From NCBI GenBank assembly GCA_003990705.1, contig AP018318.1, forward strand, positions 4,467,501-4,531,500: a stretch of DNA of 64,000 nt. The letters run 5' to 3'. The translations under genes and the position numbers were made by a program. This document shows, piece after piece, positions 26,309 to 35,619 of this stretch. The first letter of the stretch is position 1. Every line of letters begins with the position of its first letter. The notes beneath the pieces are model-generated. The model saw only the letters and a program-made list of their open reading frames with translations. It did not search any database and was not told where the DNA came from. The DNA is from Nostoc sp. HK-01 (lineage in GTDB: Bacteria; Cyanobacteriota; Cyanobacteriia; Cyanobacteriales; Nostocaceae).

Positions 26309-27124
26309 ATGAACAAACCAATCAAAAGGGCATTTTTAGATACTGAAGATGGACAAATTCTTTATCGCATTAGTGGTGAGGGAGAACCTCTGCTTTTACT
26401 TCATCAAAACTTCAGAAGTAGTGATGAATTTCGTGAGTTAATACCAATTTTTGCTCAGAAAAGATTAGTCATTGCTATGGACTTATTAGGGTTAGGAGAT
26501 TCTGATAAACCGCCAAGAATGTATTCAATTGAGGATTATGCAAAAACTATTATTTTACTCCTAGACGAACTAGGAATCAAAACTGCAAGTATTCTTGGAA
26601 ACCATACAGGAGCTTATATTGCAGCAGAAGTAGCAGCAGCTTACTCTGAGAGAATCGAGAAAATTATATTATGCAATATAGATAATTTTAGCGAAGAAGG
26701 AAAAGCAGCTATCTCCAAAATGTGTGAAAATTTGAATATAAAAGTGGATGGTTCATACCTTATGGAAAGGTGGTTAGCTAGATCAGGTTATATAAATTAT
26801 GCTGAATTAAAACATCGTTGGCTTTTAGATGAATTAAAATGTTTTGGTTATCCTTGGTATGCACCTTTGGCTGTTATCGACTATTGCCAAAAAATGGAGG
26901 CAAGATTCCGTTTAATTAAATCTCCTACATTAATATTATCTGGTACAGAAGACCTAAAAGAAATAGAAAAGCTAGGTTTTGCTAAGACAGATAATCGAAA
27001 ATTCATTTTAACAGCAGTTCCTCATGCCAAAATGGTTGATATTGAAGATGGAAATATGTCGATGATGAATCAAAAACCTACTGAAATATCAAAGTTAGTA
27101 ATTAAATTTCTAGAGGAAAACTGA
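26309..27124 (+). CDS. Alpha/beta hydrolase-like protein without Ser nucleophile (copy 1)
   Basis: A 271-residue single-domain alpha/beta hydrolase fold protein. It has the N-terminal strand RAFLDTEDGQILYRISGEG, LLLLHQNFRSSDEF at the oxyanion site and MDLLGLGDSDKPPR. At the nucleophile elbow the usual GxSxG is ILGNHTGAYIAAEV, with His where Ser should be. The late Asp strand (PTLILSGTEDL) and a His (VPHAKMVDIED) remain. It is paralogous to the convergent 27227-28042 gene along its full length. It may be a non-classical hydrolase or a binding protein. It starts 22 bp after hisS, so read-through from hisS is likely. Confidence 0.82.
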   Translation: MNKPIKRAFLDTEDGQILYRISGEGEPLLLLHQNFRSSDEFRELIPIFAQKRLVIAMDLLGLGDSDKPPRMYSIEDYAKTIILLLDELGIKTASILGNHTGAYIAAEVAAAYSERIEKIILCNIDNFSEEGKAAISKMCENLNIKVDGSYLMERWLARSGYINYAELKHRWLLDELKCFGYPWYAPLAVIDYCQKMEARFRLIKSPTLILSGTEDLKEIEKLGFAKTDNRKFILTAVPHAKMVDIEDGNMSMMNQKPTEISKLVIKFLEEN

Positions 27125-27226
27125 ATAAAAGTAAGATACTTTTTAGCGCCAAATTTTTTCGCCATCCTAATGCGTCTGTCATTGTCTACTTTTGCTTGAC
27201 TACGTAAGATAGTTAAAATACCTATA

Positions 27227-28042
27227 CTATTTTTCTAAAAAATCAATTACTACTTTTAATACTTCTTCTGGTAATTGATTTACCATCCAAAGGGTTCCAC
27301 TTTCTAGTTCTACTCTTTGGCTATGAGGAATTACATCTTTGAGCCAATATTGATTTTCAGCTTTAGCTAAACCAGCTTTTTCTAATGGTTCTAAGGCCTT
27401 TTCCCCTGATAAAATCAGAGTTGGACACTGAATTAAACGAAATCTTTGTGGAGCAGCAAGACAATAATTAGCTATTGCAATCCCAGGATACACAGGAGAG
27501 CCAAAACACTTCAAATCCTCTAAAACACAACGATGATTTAATTCTCCGTTACCGATGTAATTCACACGAGATAACCATTGTTCCATCAAATGAGAGCCAT
27601 CTGCTTTAATTTGAAATCCTTGAGAATATCTGTGGAGAATTTTGTCTTTTTCCTCTGCGTCAAATCCAAATAAATTGCAGAGAATCAGTTTATCAACCCG
27701 ATTTGGATAAGCTGCGGCTACTTCCCCGGCGATATAACCTCCTGTCAGACTACCGAAAATATTTGCTTTTTGAATGCCTAATTCATCCAAAAGGGCGATC
27801 GCTGTTTTAGCATAGTCAGCAACAGAATAAACTCTAGGTGGTTTGTCAGAATCACCCAAACCCATCAAATCCATTGCAATGACTAAATTTTTCTCTGCCA
27901 AAATACTCATCAATTCCTGAAATTCATCACTACTGCGAGGAATCATGTGCAGTAAAAGTATGGCTTTACCTTCTCCACCTATCCGGTAAAGAATTTGTCC
28001 ATCTTCTGTGTCTAAAAATGCTCTTTTGATCCGTTGGCTCAT
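27227..28042 (-). CDS. Alpha/beta hydrolase-like protein without Ser nucleophile (copy 2)
   Basis: A 271-residue paralog of the gene at 26309-27124, facing it. The same landmarks occur: RAFLDTEDGQILYRIGGEG, LLLLHMIPRSSDEF, MDLMGLGDSDKPPR. The elbow is IFGSLTGGYIAGEV, with Leu at the nucleophile position, a different change from copy 1. The acid strand is PTLILSGEKAL (the Asp is replaced by Lys-Ala) and IPHSQRVELESG holds the His. With two triad positions altered it is unlikely to act as a serine hydrolase. ATG at 28042. Confidence 0.82.
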   Translation of the reverse strand: MSQRIKRAFLDTEDGQILYRIGGEGKAILLLHMIPRSSDEFQELMSILAEKNLVIAMDLMGLGDSDKPPRVYSVADYAKTAIALLDELGIQKANIFGSLTGGYIAGEVAAAYPNRVDKLILCNLFGFDAEEKDKILHRYSQGFQIKADGSHLMEQWLSRVNYIGNGELNHRCVLEDLKCFGSPVYPGIAIANYCLAAPQRFRLIQCPTLILSGEKALEPLEKAGLAKAENQYWLKDVIPHSQRVELESGTLWMVNQLPEEVLKVVIDFLEK

Positions 28043-28096
28043 TTTTATACTTTCTACTTTACTAGAGTGTAAATTCTGATTTAATCTTACAGATAT

Positions 28097-29620
28097 CTAT
28101 GTCTTGATTGCCGAATGAGCTCGTTTCAAATAACGCCCACTAGGTAAACCCAAAACTTGCCCATTGTTATAAATTAAATTTCCTCTTAAAAACGTACTTT
28201 TCACCCGTCCTGTTAACTCCATTCCCTCAAAAGGTGTGTAACCTTGCTGTGATTCTGACTCAGCCGCACGCACCACAAAGCTTTCATTAGGGTCTACCAA
28301 CACCAAATCAGCATCATAGCCAACAGCAATATCCCCTTTTGCTAACAACCCAAACCGCCGCGATGGGTTCCAAGATAGCAACTTAGCCATCTGGTTGTAA
28401 GACATTCCCCGCTTGCTACCTTCACTCAAGACACCCGAAAGTAAATATTCTGTACCACCAAAACCAGACTTTGCTAACCAAATATTATTCGGGTCTTTTG
28501 TACTGCGTTTTTGTTCAGCAGAACAGCAAGCATGGTCACTCACTATCCAATCTATTTGATTATTTAGTACCGCTTGCCATAAATATTCCACATCAGCGCG
28601 AGGACGAATTGGCGGGTTGACTTTTGCCCAAGTACCATTAGGGGTATCAACATCTAATAATAAATGTCCTACAGTCACTTCTCGCCGAAAATTGATATGT
28701 GGAAAAGCAGTTTGCATCGTCAACGCTGCTTCCATTGCTTTGCGCGAACTTAGATGCAACAAATTGATATTTGCACAGTTAGTTTCATTCGCCAAATAAG
28801 ATGCAATACAAATTGCTAACCCTTCCGAATGAGGAGGACGCGCAGCACTGTAAGCGTGCAAACCACTCAAGCTAGAATCGTTTTCTACTATTTTTGTATA
28901 GGCGTTGAGAATTTCGGCAACTTCACAATGCAAACTTAAGCTAATAGTATCTCGCGCGGCTGGATGCTTTTCTATTAAGCGAGCTATCCCGCGCATGATA
29001 AATTCAAAATGTGCAAAGTCGTAGCGTTCTTCTTTATTTATCATCAAAAACAAGTTTTGCTGTTCTGATAAACCATGCAAACCATAGCCGCCATAAAACA
29101 TGAAAATTTTAAACGAAGATACGCCATATTCTTCAAACAATAAAGGTATTTCGTCGATATGTTGACTAGCTATAGGTGCAACGTGATAGCTGTAATCAAC
29201 AAAAAAATTACCTGCGGATAACGCCAATACTTCGGGGAAAAAATCGCGGTAGGAACCACCTTTATTTAGATAATATTGTCCGGTACGAATGTAATTGAGA
29301 GTTGTAGTTACTCCCCCCATTGCGGCGGCTTTACTTTCCGTCACTGCATCTTTATCGAGGGGTTGATAAATCCCAATGTGCGTATGAGCATCCACTACCC
29401 CAGGAAAACCTAGCAAGTTTTTGGCATCGAATACTTCTATAGCTTGGTTTGCGCTAATATGAGGAGCAATTTCCGCAAATTTACCGTTTTTAATACCTAT
29501 ATCAAGTAGTTCGACTGCATCAGCAGAAGGATGAACAACGCGGACATTTTTGATAATTTTATCTAGTAAAGGAGGTTCAGACACAGTAGATCCCACACTA
29601 AAATGAGTGTATAAGCTCAA
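28097..29620 (-). CDS. Dihydropyrimidinase/hydantoinase-like amidohydrolase
   Basis: A metal-dependent amidohydrolase of the dihydroorotase-hydantoinase branch, up to 507 residues. Metal ligands are DAHTHIG (HxH on strand 1), a Lys in SFKIFMFYGGYG that can be carboxylated to bridge two metals, SLHCE, NLLHLSS, and the Asp in SDHACC. The barrel closes with VGYDADLVLVDP and FEGMELTGRVKSTFLRGN. It should open a cyclic amide or ureide ring in the cytoplasm, but allantoin, hydantoin and dihydropyrimidine cannot be told apart. The start is unsure: TTG 29620, or GTG at 29596 or 29584; the last fits the conserved N-terminus best. Confidence 0.85.
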   Translation of the reverse strand: MSLYTHFSVGSTVSEPPLLDKIIKNVRVVHPSADAVELLDIGIKNGKFAEIAPHISANQAIEVFDAKNLLGFPGVVDAHTHIGIYQPLDKDAVTESKAAAMGGVTTTLNYIRTGQYYLNKGGSYRDFFPEVLALSAGNFFVDYSYHVAPIASQHIDEIPLLFEEYGVSSFKIFMFYGGYGLHGLSEQQNLFLMINKEERYDFAHFEFIMRGIARLIEKHPAARDTISLSLHCEVAEILNAYTKIVENDSSLSGLHAYSAARPPHSEGLAICIASYLANETNCANINLLHLSSRKAMEAALTMQTAFPHINFRREVTVGHLLLDVDTPNGTWAKVNPPIRPRADVEYLWQAVLNNQIDWIVSDHACCSAEQKRSTKDPNNIWLAKSGFGGTEYLLSGVLSEGSKRGMSYNQMAKLLSWNPSRRFGLLAKGDIAVGYDADLVLVDPNESFVVRAAESESQQGYTPFEGMELTGRVKSTFLRGNLIYNNGQVLGLPSGRYLKRAHSAIKT

Positions 29621-29720
29621 GTTCTGGTTAAACCAGGAATTTCAACATAGTACCGGAACCTAAGCTAAAACCCATTATTATGTAACAGTTTTTTATTCAA
29701 TCATCTTCAGGATAGAAATA

Positions 29721-30515
29721 ATGGAAACTTTTAATGAATATCATCTCAACCCAGAGCAATTTTCTTTTCTCAAAGGTCTTCAAGATGAATGGGAAGTAAT
29801 TAGAGATGAGTTTACTATCTTTATTCAGCAAGCATCGCCTGAAGAGTTAAAATTTGCTTACAATGTTTTAGGCCCTAAAAGTAAAACTATTAAAACTAAA
29901 GGTGATTCAAAATATAGTGCTTTTGGAATTTTATTCCAAGGGTTATTTATTGAAGAATATATTCAATTACATCAAATACAATATCCAGATTATGGAACTA
30001 ATGAAGCCTCACCAAAAGCACTTGCCTTAAGAAATAAATATTTCCCAAATCTAGCTGATGCTATAGATAAAGTAAACTTTGGCAATGACAATATTCTCAG
30101 AAACGTGTATTTTGGCACATTCCATCCTGGCTTAGATATTAAGCTCCATGTCAACTATAACCCACATACAAATCGCGGATATTTAGGATTAATTGTGCCG
30201 AAGGGTGATGTTGCTATGAAAATCTGCCATGAACAACTTTATTGGCATGAAGGAAAATTCTTAATTTTAGATCACAGCTATCCACACTGCCCACACAATT
30301 ACACTAATTACGATAGAACTGTTTTAGTTGTAGACTTTTTTAAACCAGATAAACTTAGAGATGAAGTAATAGGGTTTGAAAAAGAACAAGTTACACAACG
30401 TATGCAAGATAATCCTTACAGTTTAGGTGTTTTTGGTAAGAGCGATAAAGCGAAGCAAGAAGATTTTATTAAATATGGTTTAGCTCATCAATTAGAGTGG
30501 GATAAAGCTTTGTAA
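29721..30515 (+). CDS. Aspartyl/asparaginyl beta-hydroxylase-like 2-oxoglutarate oxygenase
   Basis: A 264-residue Fe(II)/2-oxoglutarate enzyme of the Asp/Asn beta-hydroxylase family. The core (about residues 135-215) has the first His ligand in LDIKLHVNYN, LGLIVPKGDVAMKI, LYWHEGKFLILDHSYPHCPHN with the second His, and the 2OG-binding Arg in NYDRTVLVVDFFKP. This matches the family order His-...-His-...-Arg. Free amino acids, peptides or a natural-product intermediate could be the substrate. It diverges from the amidohydrolase gene with 100 bp between. The first 120 residues match nothing I recognise. Confidence 0.8.
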   Translation: METFNEYHLNPEQFSFLKGLQDEWEVIRDEFTIFIQQASPEELKFAYNVLGPKSKTIKTKGDSKYSAFGILFQGLFIEEYIQLHQIQYPDYGTNEASPKALALRNKYFPNLADAIDKVNFGNDNILRNVYFGTFHPGLDIKLHVNYNPHTNRGYLGLIVPKGDVAMKICHEQLYWHEGKFLILDHSYPHCPHNYTNYDRTVLVVDFFKPDKLRDEVIGFEKEQVTQRMQDNPYSLGVFGKSDKAKQEDFIKYGLAHQLEWDKAL

Positions 30516-30582
30516 GTTGAATTAAATAACAGGAAAAAGCCAACTAGATTATTGAATTTTGAATTTCGCCTGTTATTGCTAC

Positions 30583-31587
30583 TCACTGGTTATTATTCAG
30601 CGTAGATTGGAGACGCGCCTCATCTTGCTGGGTAATATCTGGGTTATGTAATATCCAATAACAGTCTAGACGATCGCTAGTCCGAAACAAAAGTAGTGCG
30701 CCGCTTTCTGTCCAAAAGGGGCCGTGGGGTACGTGGGCTGGTCGCCAATAATAACCATCTTTGCACATAGCTGCATAGCGTCTATTAAATGGATCATCGC
30801 TCATAGACCAATGTCCTAGAACATCTCCGCTGATGACATAGGCTTCTTCTGTTGTTGGATGACCTGCATAAAAGTTACCTTCAATCCACATTGGTACTAA
30901 GCCAAGAACCCATGTAGCGCGTCCAGTTTTTTTGTTGGTATACAAACTTTTCCGTGCTGAACCAGGAGGTAAAAATGTTGTGCTTTCCCACTTCATTGCG
31001 TGGAGTTCTTGTAATGGTACATACTCAGCCATCCGTGGATGAGTCTGCATATTTGCGTGGTATACAGAAGTGGCGGGAATTTGCTCCAGACTGGCGTATT
31101 CTTCGGTAATGTAATTAGGGGTAGCATCTGGCATCCACAAGAAAATCGCGTCTTCTTCGGTTTGCCAAGGGCCTGTAGGTATACCAGCGGGAATAAATGA
31201 GTAACTGAGATTACGTAATTTAAACCCACCTTGGCAAAGTGTCCCAGTGAGTACAAAAATCTCTACATCAGTGGTGAAATGACCGATAGGTGCGTTCCAA
31301 CCTTTTTTGAGGATAACTCGCTGTGTCGATTCTCCTGTACTTTCGTTGATAGAGAGAATCTGAGCAGTACCATGTTCACTAGTCACAAAGTTTTTCACCT
31401 CAAAAGGCACTTGGGCAAAGTTGCAAACTGAATTGAGTGACTCTTCAGTTTCTACATGGTTGCGTCCTGTTGAGGTTTGATTATTTATTTGTATATTTGT
31501 GTCTGTCTGTGAAAGGTTCACATTGTTAGGGAGAGAATATGCGCTTTTATTATCTTCCGGTGCTTGAACCATATTGATTACTTGCAT
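30583..31587 (-). CDS. Two-domain cupin protein
   Basis: A 334-residue protein with two cupin barrels. The first (about 95-165) shows GWNAPIGHFTTDVEIFVLTGTL and YSFIPAGIPTGPW; the second (about 230-310) shows FYAGHPTTEEAYVISGDVL and YYWRPAHVPHGPFW. Metal-binding His/Glu residues are kept in both, more fully in the second (GHPTTEE, HVPHG). The first 60 residues are polar and probably disordered. Cupins of this type include dioxygenases and isomerases; no reaction can be assigned. It lies 42 bp after the Rieske oxygenase gene on the same strand, so they are likely cotranscribed. Confidence 0.75.
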   Translation of the reverse strand: MQVINMVQAPEDNKSAYSLPNNVNLSQTDTNIQINNQTSTGRNHVETEESLNSVCNFAQVPFEVKNFVTSEHGTAQILSINESTGESTQRVILKKGWNAPIGHFTTDVEIFVLTGTLCQGGFKLRNLSYSFIPAGIPTGPWQTEEDAIFLWMPDATPNYITEEYASLEQIPATSVYHANMQTHPRMAEYVPLQELHAMKWESTTFLPPGSARKSLYTNKKTGRATWVLGLVPMWIEGNFYAGHPTTEEAYVISGDVLGHWSMSDDPFNRRYAAMCKDGYYWRPAHVPHGPFWTESGALLLFRTSDRLDCYWILHNPDITQQDEARLQSTLNNNQ

Positions 31588-31629
31588 CCACTAATTTATT
31601 CATCACAAATGTTTTATTTAGTTTAAAAA

Positions 31630-32970
31630 CTAATGCCGAGTATAAGCACGTTCAAACTTAGTTTTTAATTTTTGTGCTGCGAAGGCTAAAGCTACTGCGA
31701 ATAATGCAGATGCAACAGCCATAGGGGAAACCCAAGAGTTATCTGTAAGTATAGCTAAAGCAGCGAGGGCGATCGCTCCCCCAAGGGAAATTTGTTTGAC
31801 TAGCTGTGTCACCTGATAAGCTTGATTGCAAGAACTACATATTTGGGTATGTTGTGACAGTCTATCTAAGGTCAAGGAATTTGCTGGTAACTCATCTGGA
31901 TGAAAGTTTTTAGCCGAAGAATAACCTTGATAAAATGGTAAACCCTTACCAAATCTGTCTAACCATTTACGGTACTCAATTACTAAGGTGTCAGAAGTTT
32001 TGATTGGTAAATAAACTTCTTTGAGGCTTTTACCCAATCGCTGAAGTTGTCTTTTTTGTTCGACAACAACCTGTAAATCACCTTCTAAAATTAAATTGCG
32101 TACCAAGATATGATCTAGCCATTTCGGCATTAGCTTCATTTGCCAGGGAAACATATTTCCATAATTTCTCAGGAAAATTCGGCATTTTTCTTTACTCAAA
32201 GGAAGTGAATATAAAACTGTTCCGCCAAATCTACCTTTTTCTTGATTGCCAAACTTATAAATAATTAAATTTGGCGCAATAAAATCTATGACAATCCAAG
32301 GTTGGTTTGGCTGTCGTATTCCCCGCCAGCGGCTATGAATTCCCTGAATTGAACTCTCAATAACTTCTATTTCTAGTGGTTGGGCATTTTCTCGCTTGCC
32401 GAGAATACCATCATGGCTAATAAAAACGTGGGCTGGATCAATGATATTTTCAATAAAATATGTCTGGTCATAAGGTAAATCTCTAATGTAATCTGTACAG
32501 AACAAACCTGGCTGATCTAACGCTGGTATTGTGGGAATTAATTCCTCAGCAGGTTTTTCTTCTCCAGCCCACATCCAAACAATACCTTGACGTTCTACAA
32601 TTGGAAAAGATTTCACACAGGCATTTGCGGGAATTTTGGCATCTTCAGATAATTGTGGAATATGCAAACATTGACCATCAGTCCCAAATTGCCAACCATG
32701 ATATAAGCACTCAATTTTACCATTAATAATTTGTCCATCAGAAAGTCTAGCAGCACGGTGAGAGCAACGATCTGTTAAACATCCTAATTTTCCATCCTGA
32801 TTTGTAAACAAAACCAAAGGTTCATCATAGAGAGAAAATCTGTAAGGATATTCTTTTGGTAAATCTTGGACAAAAGCGATAGGATACCAGCAGTTTTTCC
32901 AATCAAATGCTTGATTGTTATCTGGTGTTGCTAAAGCATCAAGTCCTGGTTGATGCGGTATGGTTGTCAT
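31630..32970 (-). CDS. Rieske oxygenase of the PaO/Tic55 type
   Basis: A 446-residue non-heme oxygenase. The Rieske [2Fe-2S] site is CSH at 69-71 and CLYH at 88-91. The catalytic iron site is in ENIIDPAHVFISHDG (about 173-187). Near the C-terminus is the redox pair CSSC in TQICSSCNQAYQ, then two membrane helices (about 392-410 and 414-433). CxxC plus C-terminal helices are the marks of the pheophorbide a oxygenase, Tic55 and Ptc52 group, so the enzyme should be membrane-bound and fed by ferredoxin. The substrate is open: a chlorophyll derivative by family, or a lipid or secondary metabolite. Confidence 0.85.
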   Translation of the reverse strand: MTTIPHQPGLDALATPDNNQAFDWKNCWYPIAFVQDLPKEYPYRFSLYDEPLVLFTNQDGKLGCLTDRCSHRAARLSDGQIINGKIECLYHGWQFGTDGQCLHIPQLSEDAKIPANACVKSFPIVERQGIVWMWAGEEKPAEELIPTIPALDQPGLFCTDYIRDLPYDQTYFIENIIDPAHVFISHDGILGKRENAQPLEIEVIESSIQGIHSRWRGIRQPNQPWIVIDFIAPNLIIYKFGNQEKGRFGGTVLYSLPLSKEKCRIFLRNYGNMFPWQMKLMPKWLDHILVRNLILEGDLQVVVEQKRQLQRLGKSLKEVYLPIKTSDTLVIEYRKWLDRFGKGLPFYQGYSSAKNFHPDELPANSLTLDRLSQHTQICSSCNQAYQVTQLVKQISLGGAIALAALAILTDNSWVSPMAVASALFAVALAFAAQKLKTKFERAYTRH

Positions 32971-33441
32971 ATCTTTTTCCGCGGGTTTTAGCTAAATAAA
33001 TACTAAAAAATTGTAAGTTATATTCGTTGGATTTGTGATTCACCATAAATCACAAATTTTGCGTCAGGAAATATTTATTTTTTGTATAGATATCCATCAT
33101 AGACAATTTGATAGAAATAAGAAGAACGAATTAGGCGAATAAAATTCGCTACTACACAAACTAAAGTCCACCTAAGTGGACTAATAAAATAACCTGCGTA
33201 GGCTGGTTATGTCTGTATAGCCGCGATTTCTAATTGCCAAGGCTGAATAAAATGTGACTCTTAGTTTTGATATCAAATTTTCTCATAAGTCAATTCGGAT
33301 TGCTATATCTTCTAGATTAATTGAGATTTTTATTGACAATGCCTACCCTACGGGATAGTGTACCTTGTGATGCGCTGGTGCGTTAGGTTACTTAATATTT
33401 ACGAAAACGAGAAACGCTATGACTGCTATAACTAATCGAGT
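32971..33441. other. Intergenic region with palindromic repeat
   Basis: No gene is supported in this 471-bp stretch. At about 33166-33183 lies AGTCCACCTAAGTGGACT, a near copy of the palindrome at 13886. Around it are GAATTAGGCGAATAAAATTCG and CCTGCGTAGGCTGG, together resembling the dispersed repeat upstream of the CHAT gene. The rest is AT-rich promoter sequence for the divergent Rieske and NTF2 genes. Confidence 0.5.
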
Positions 33442-33843
33442 ATGATGAAACAAGACCCTACAAATACTTTAAAAGTTGCCCAGCAAGCATTTGAGCATTT
33501 TACATCTGGTCTAGCTACGGGAGACTGGCAAGCATTTCTCGATATGCTTACAGAAGACTTTACCTTTTGGTTTCCGATGGGAAAGTTTCACGGGTTGAAT
33601 GAGGGGAAAGAACGCGCCCAAGAGTTTTTGCAATATGTTTCGGAATCTTTTGGTTCGGGAATTACGTTAACGTCTCTAGACCGTGTTACTAGTAATGAGA
33701 CAACCGTTGTCTTTGAGTTTCGTGACGAAGGGCTATTATTAGGACAACCTTATAAAAATCGTGTTGCAGTTTCTTTTGATGTGTGCGGCGATAAAATTTG
33801 TAGCTATCGAGAATATTTTGGTAGCGATGGTAAGTCTTATTAG
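33442..33843 (+). CDS. SnoaL/NTF2-like fold protein
   Basis: A 133-residue protein of the ketosteroid isomerase/SnoaL group. It has the N-terminal helix TLKVAQQAFEHFTSGLATGDWQAFLDML, then LTEDFTFWFPMGKFHGLNEGKE, and strand repeats ending VAVSFDVCGDKICSYREYFG. The cone-shaped fold often binds a hydrophobic ligand. Some members are isomerases or cyclases in secondary metabolism, others have no activity. It lies among oxygenase-type genes, which makes a small-molecule role plausible. Confidence 0.75.
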   Translation: MMKQDPTNTLKVAQQAFEHFTSGLATGDWQAFLDMLTEDFTFWFPMGKFHGLNEGKERAQEFLQYVSESFGSGITLTSLDRVTSNETTVVFEFRDEGLLLGQPYKNRVAVSFDVCGDKICSYREYFGSDGKSY

Positions 33844-33864
33844 TCAAGGGTCAATGAACAAATG

Positions 33865-34341
33865 TTAATTGAGTTCTTTTAACTCTTTGCATTTAGCTTC
33901 TGCGGCTTGATAAGCAGCTAAATATTCTTTACCGCCCAACATCACATCACCATAGTATTCATAAGGTGTTGTACCGTAAATGGGTAGGGGATCATCTTCA
34001 GGATAATCTTCTTTTGATTCTTCGATGATGGCTTTTAGTTGTTTGGCGGTCAAACTTTGTGCTGAAAAGTACCAAATTTCTTGGTTGTTTTTACGTATGT
34101 GGGGTAAATTAGGGTCAATGATGCGCGTGATAGAGTCTTCCCCAGAAGTATCTTTTAACTCAATCCAACCGTGTTCAACAGGGCGATAAGGTTTACCTGA
34201 ATAAACTAAAAACCCTTGAACATAAATTGCTCCCTCTGTGGATAATGCTGCTTTGTAAGCATTATCAAAAATTTTATCTTTTTTACTTTTGATGCGTTTA
34301 GCAATTTCCAGCGAAAGGGTTTCGTCCAATGCTTTATTCAT
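33865..34341 (-). CDS. Hypothetical protein, unknown function
   Basis: A 158-residue soluble, acidic protein that I do not recognise. It has VEHGWIELKD and ITRIIDPNLPH, IWYFSAQSLTAKQLKAIIEE, and a Tyr-rich segment IYGTTPYEYYGDVMLGG before a charged helix (EYLAAYQAAEAKCKELKELN). No membrane segment or signal is seen. The coding style matches the neighbours, with an ATG at 34341. It is convergent with the NTF2-like gene, 21 bp away. Confidence 0.65.
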   Translation of the reverse strand: MNKALDETLSLEIAKRIKSKKDKIFDNAYKAALSTEGAIYVQGFLVYSGKPYRPVEHGWIELKDTSGEDSITRIIDPNLPHIRKNNQEIWYFSAQSLTAKQLKAIIEESKEDYPEDDPLPIYGTTPYEYYGDVMLGGKEYLAAYQAAEAKCKELKELN

Positions 34342-34558
34342 TTACAACGGAAATTTAAGTGCGTACTCATATCTATTCTACCACCGACCCACTCTTGATT
34401 TAGTGGACTTATGTATGAGGCGATCGCTCTTATCTACCAAGAAACACTACTCATAAAAAACATTGCTGAATGTAAATAATTTTACATCTATAGCTGGATG
34501 TCTATTCTAAATCTTAGAACTTAAGATATACACTTAAGTATTCTGTTGTCTAATCCGT

Positions 34559-35602
34559 ATGACCGTTGTGATTAATCAACATTCCGACAGCATCATCGAT
34601 CAGCCGTTAGAAATATCCTCAAACAAAGGTTATCAATTTAGCTGGTTTGATTGGTTTTGTCTTTGGTATCCGCCGGGATGGTTAGTTTTGTTTAACCGTC
34701 ATTGGCAACATTATCACAGCGACCCGGATGGTTGGAATTGGTGGGAATATATCTTATTTTTGCTACCTTGCGGGTTTTATTTAGCACTATTGATGCGATG
34801 GTTGCGCTTGGGTTGTCGTTCACCAAGAAAAGAAGTCGGAGAATTTAATCCCAACTATCAACAAGCTTTTCGCCAAGAAATTTTAGCCCCTATCGTTAAA
34901 TATTATTTTCGGGGAGAACTGCAACAGATTAATAACTTACCGCAAACAGGGCCGATGATTGTCGCCATGAATCATGCAGGGATGTGTTTTCCTTGGGACT
35001 TTCTCACTTTAGGTTATTTATTAAGTGAAACACGCGAATGGGTAGTGCAACCATTAGCCAGCGTATCTTTATTTGAACATCCTTGGATAATTTGGTGGCT
35101 ACCTTCGCAATGGTCACAGGTTTTAGGTGGAGTGCGGGCAGAGATTGGTGATTTTGAAACGGCGATCGCTCAGGGTAAAATTTTACTATATGCACCTGAA
35201 GGTATCCGCGGGCCGGGTAAAGGTTGGCACAAACGCCATCAACTACAAAAATTTGATATCAGCTTTATGCAGTTGAGCGATCGCTATCATATTCCCATTC
35301 TGCCAGTACTTTGCATCGGTAGCGAGTTTTTACATCCTTGGACTATTAATAGTAAAAAATTACAACGCATCATTAAATTACCATTCTTACCCATATCTCC
35401 ATTAATGCTGATTTTGCTTTTATTTCCCTCAATGGGAATTTGGGCAATGAAAACTCGCTTACAATATTTTATCCAGCCTTTAGAACAACAGATTAATTCG
35501 GGTAAAGACCGTGCAGATACTTATCAACAAGCACAGAAATTTCGAGATAAACTACAAACTCAACTTAATCAAGTATTGAAGAGTATAAACAAATTTTTTT
35601 AA
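34559..35602 (+). CDS. Lysophospholipid acyltransferase-like membrane protein
   Basis: A 347-residue PlsC-type acyltransferase that would esterify a fatty acyl group to a glycerol or other lipid acceptor at the membrane. An N-terminal membrane segment (YILFLLPCGFYLALL) precedes the acyltransferase domain: MIVAMNHAGMCFPWDFLTL holds the catalytic His/Asp, and LLYAPEGIRGPG is the phosphate-binding block III. The His-to-Asp spacing is H-x7-D instead of the usual H-x4-D, so the active site loop is longer than normal. A second hydrophobic segment is near 285-300. Confidence 0.8.
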   Translation: MTVVINQHSDSIIDQPLEISSNKGYQFSWFDWFCLWYPPGWLVLFNRHWQHYHSDPDGWNWWEYILFLLPCGFYLALLMRWLRLGCRSPRKEVGEFNPNYQQAFRQEILAPIVKYYFRGELQQINNLPQTGPMIVAMNHAGMCFPWDFLTLGYLLSETREWVVQPLASVSLFEHPWIIWWLPSQWSQVLGGVRAEIGDFETAIAQGKILLYAPEGIRGPGKGWHKRHQLQKFDISFMQLSDRYHIPILPVLCIGSEFLHPWTINSKKLQRIIKLPFLPISPLMLILLLFPSMGIWAMKTRLQYFIQPLEQQINSGKDRADTYQQAQKFRDKLQTQLNQVLKSINKFF

Positions 35603-35619
35603 GTAAGTCTTGTTGTCTC

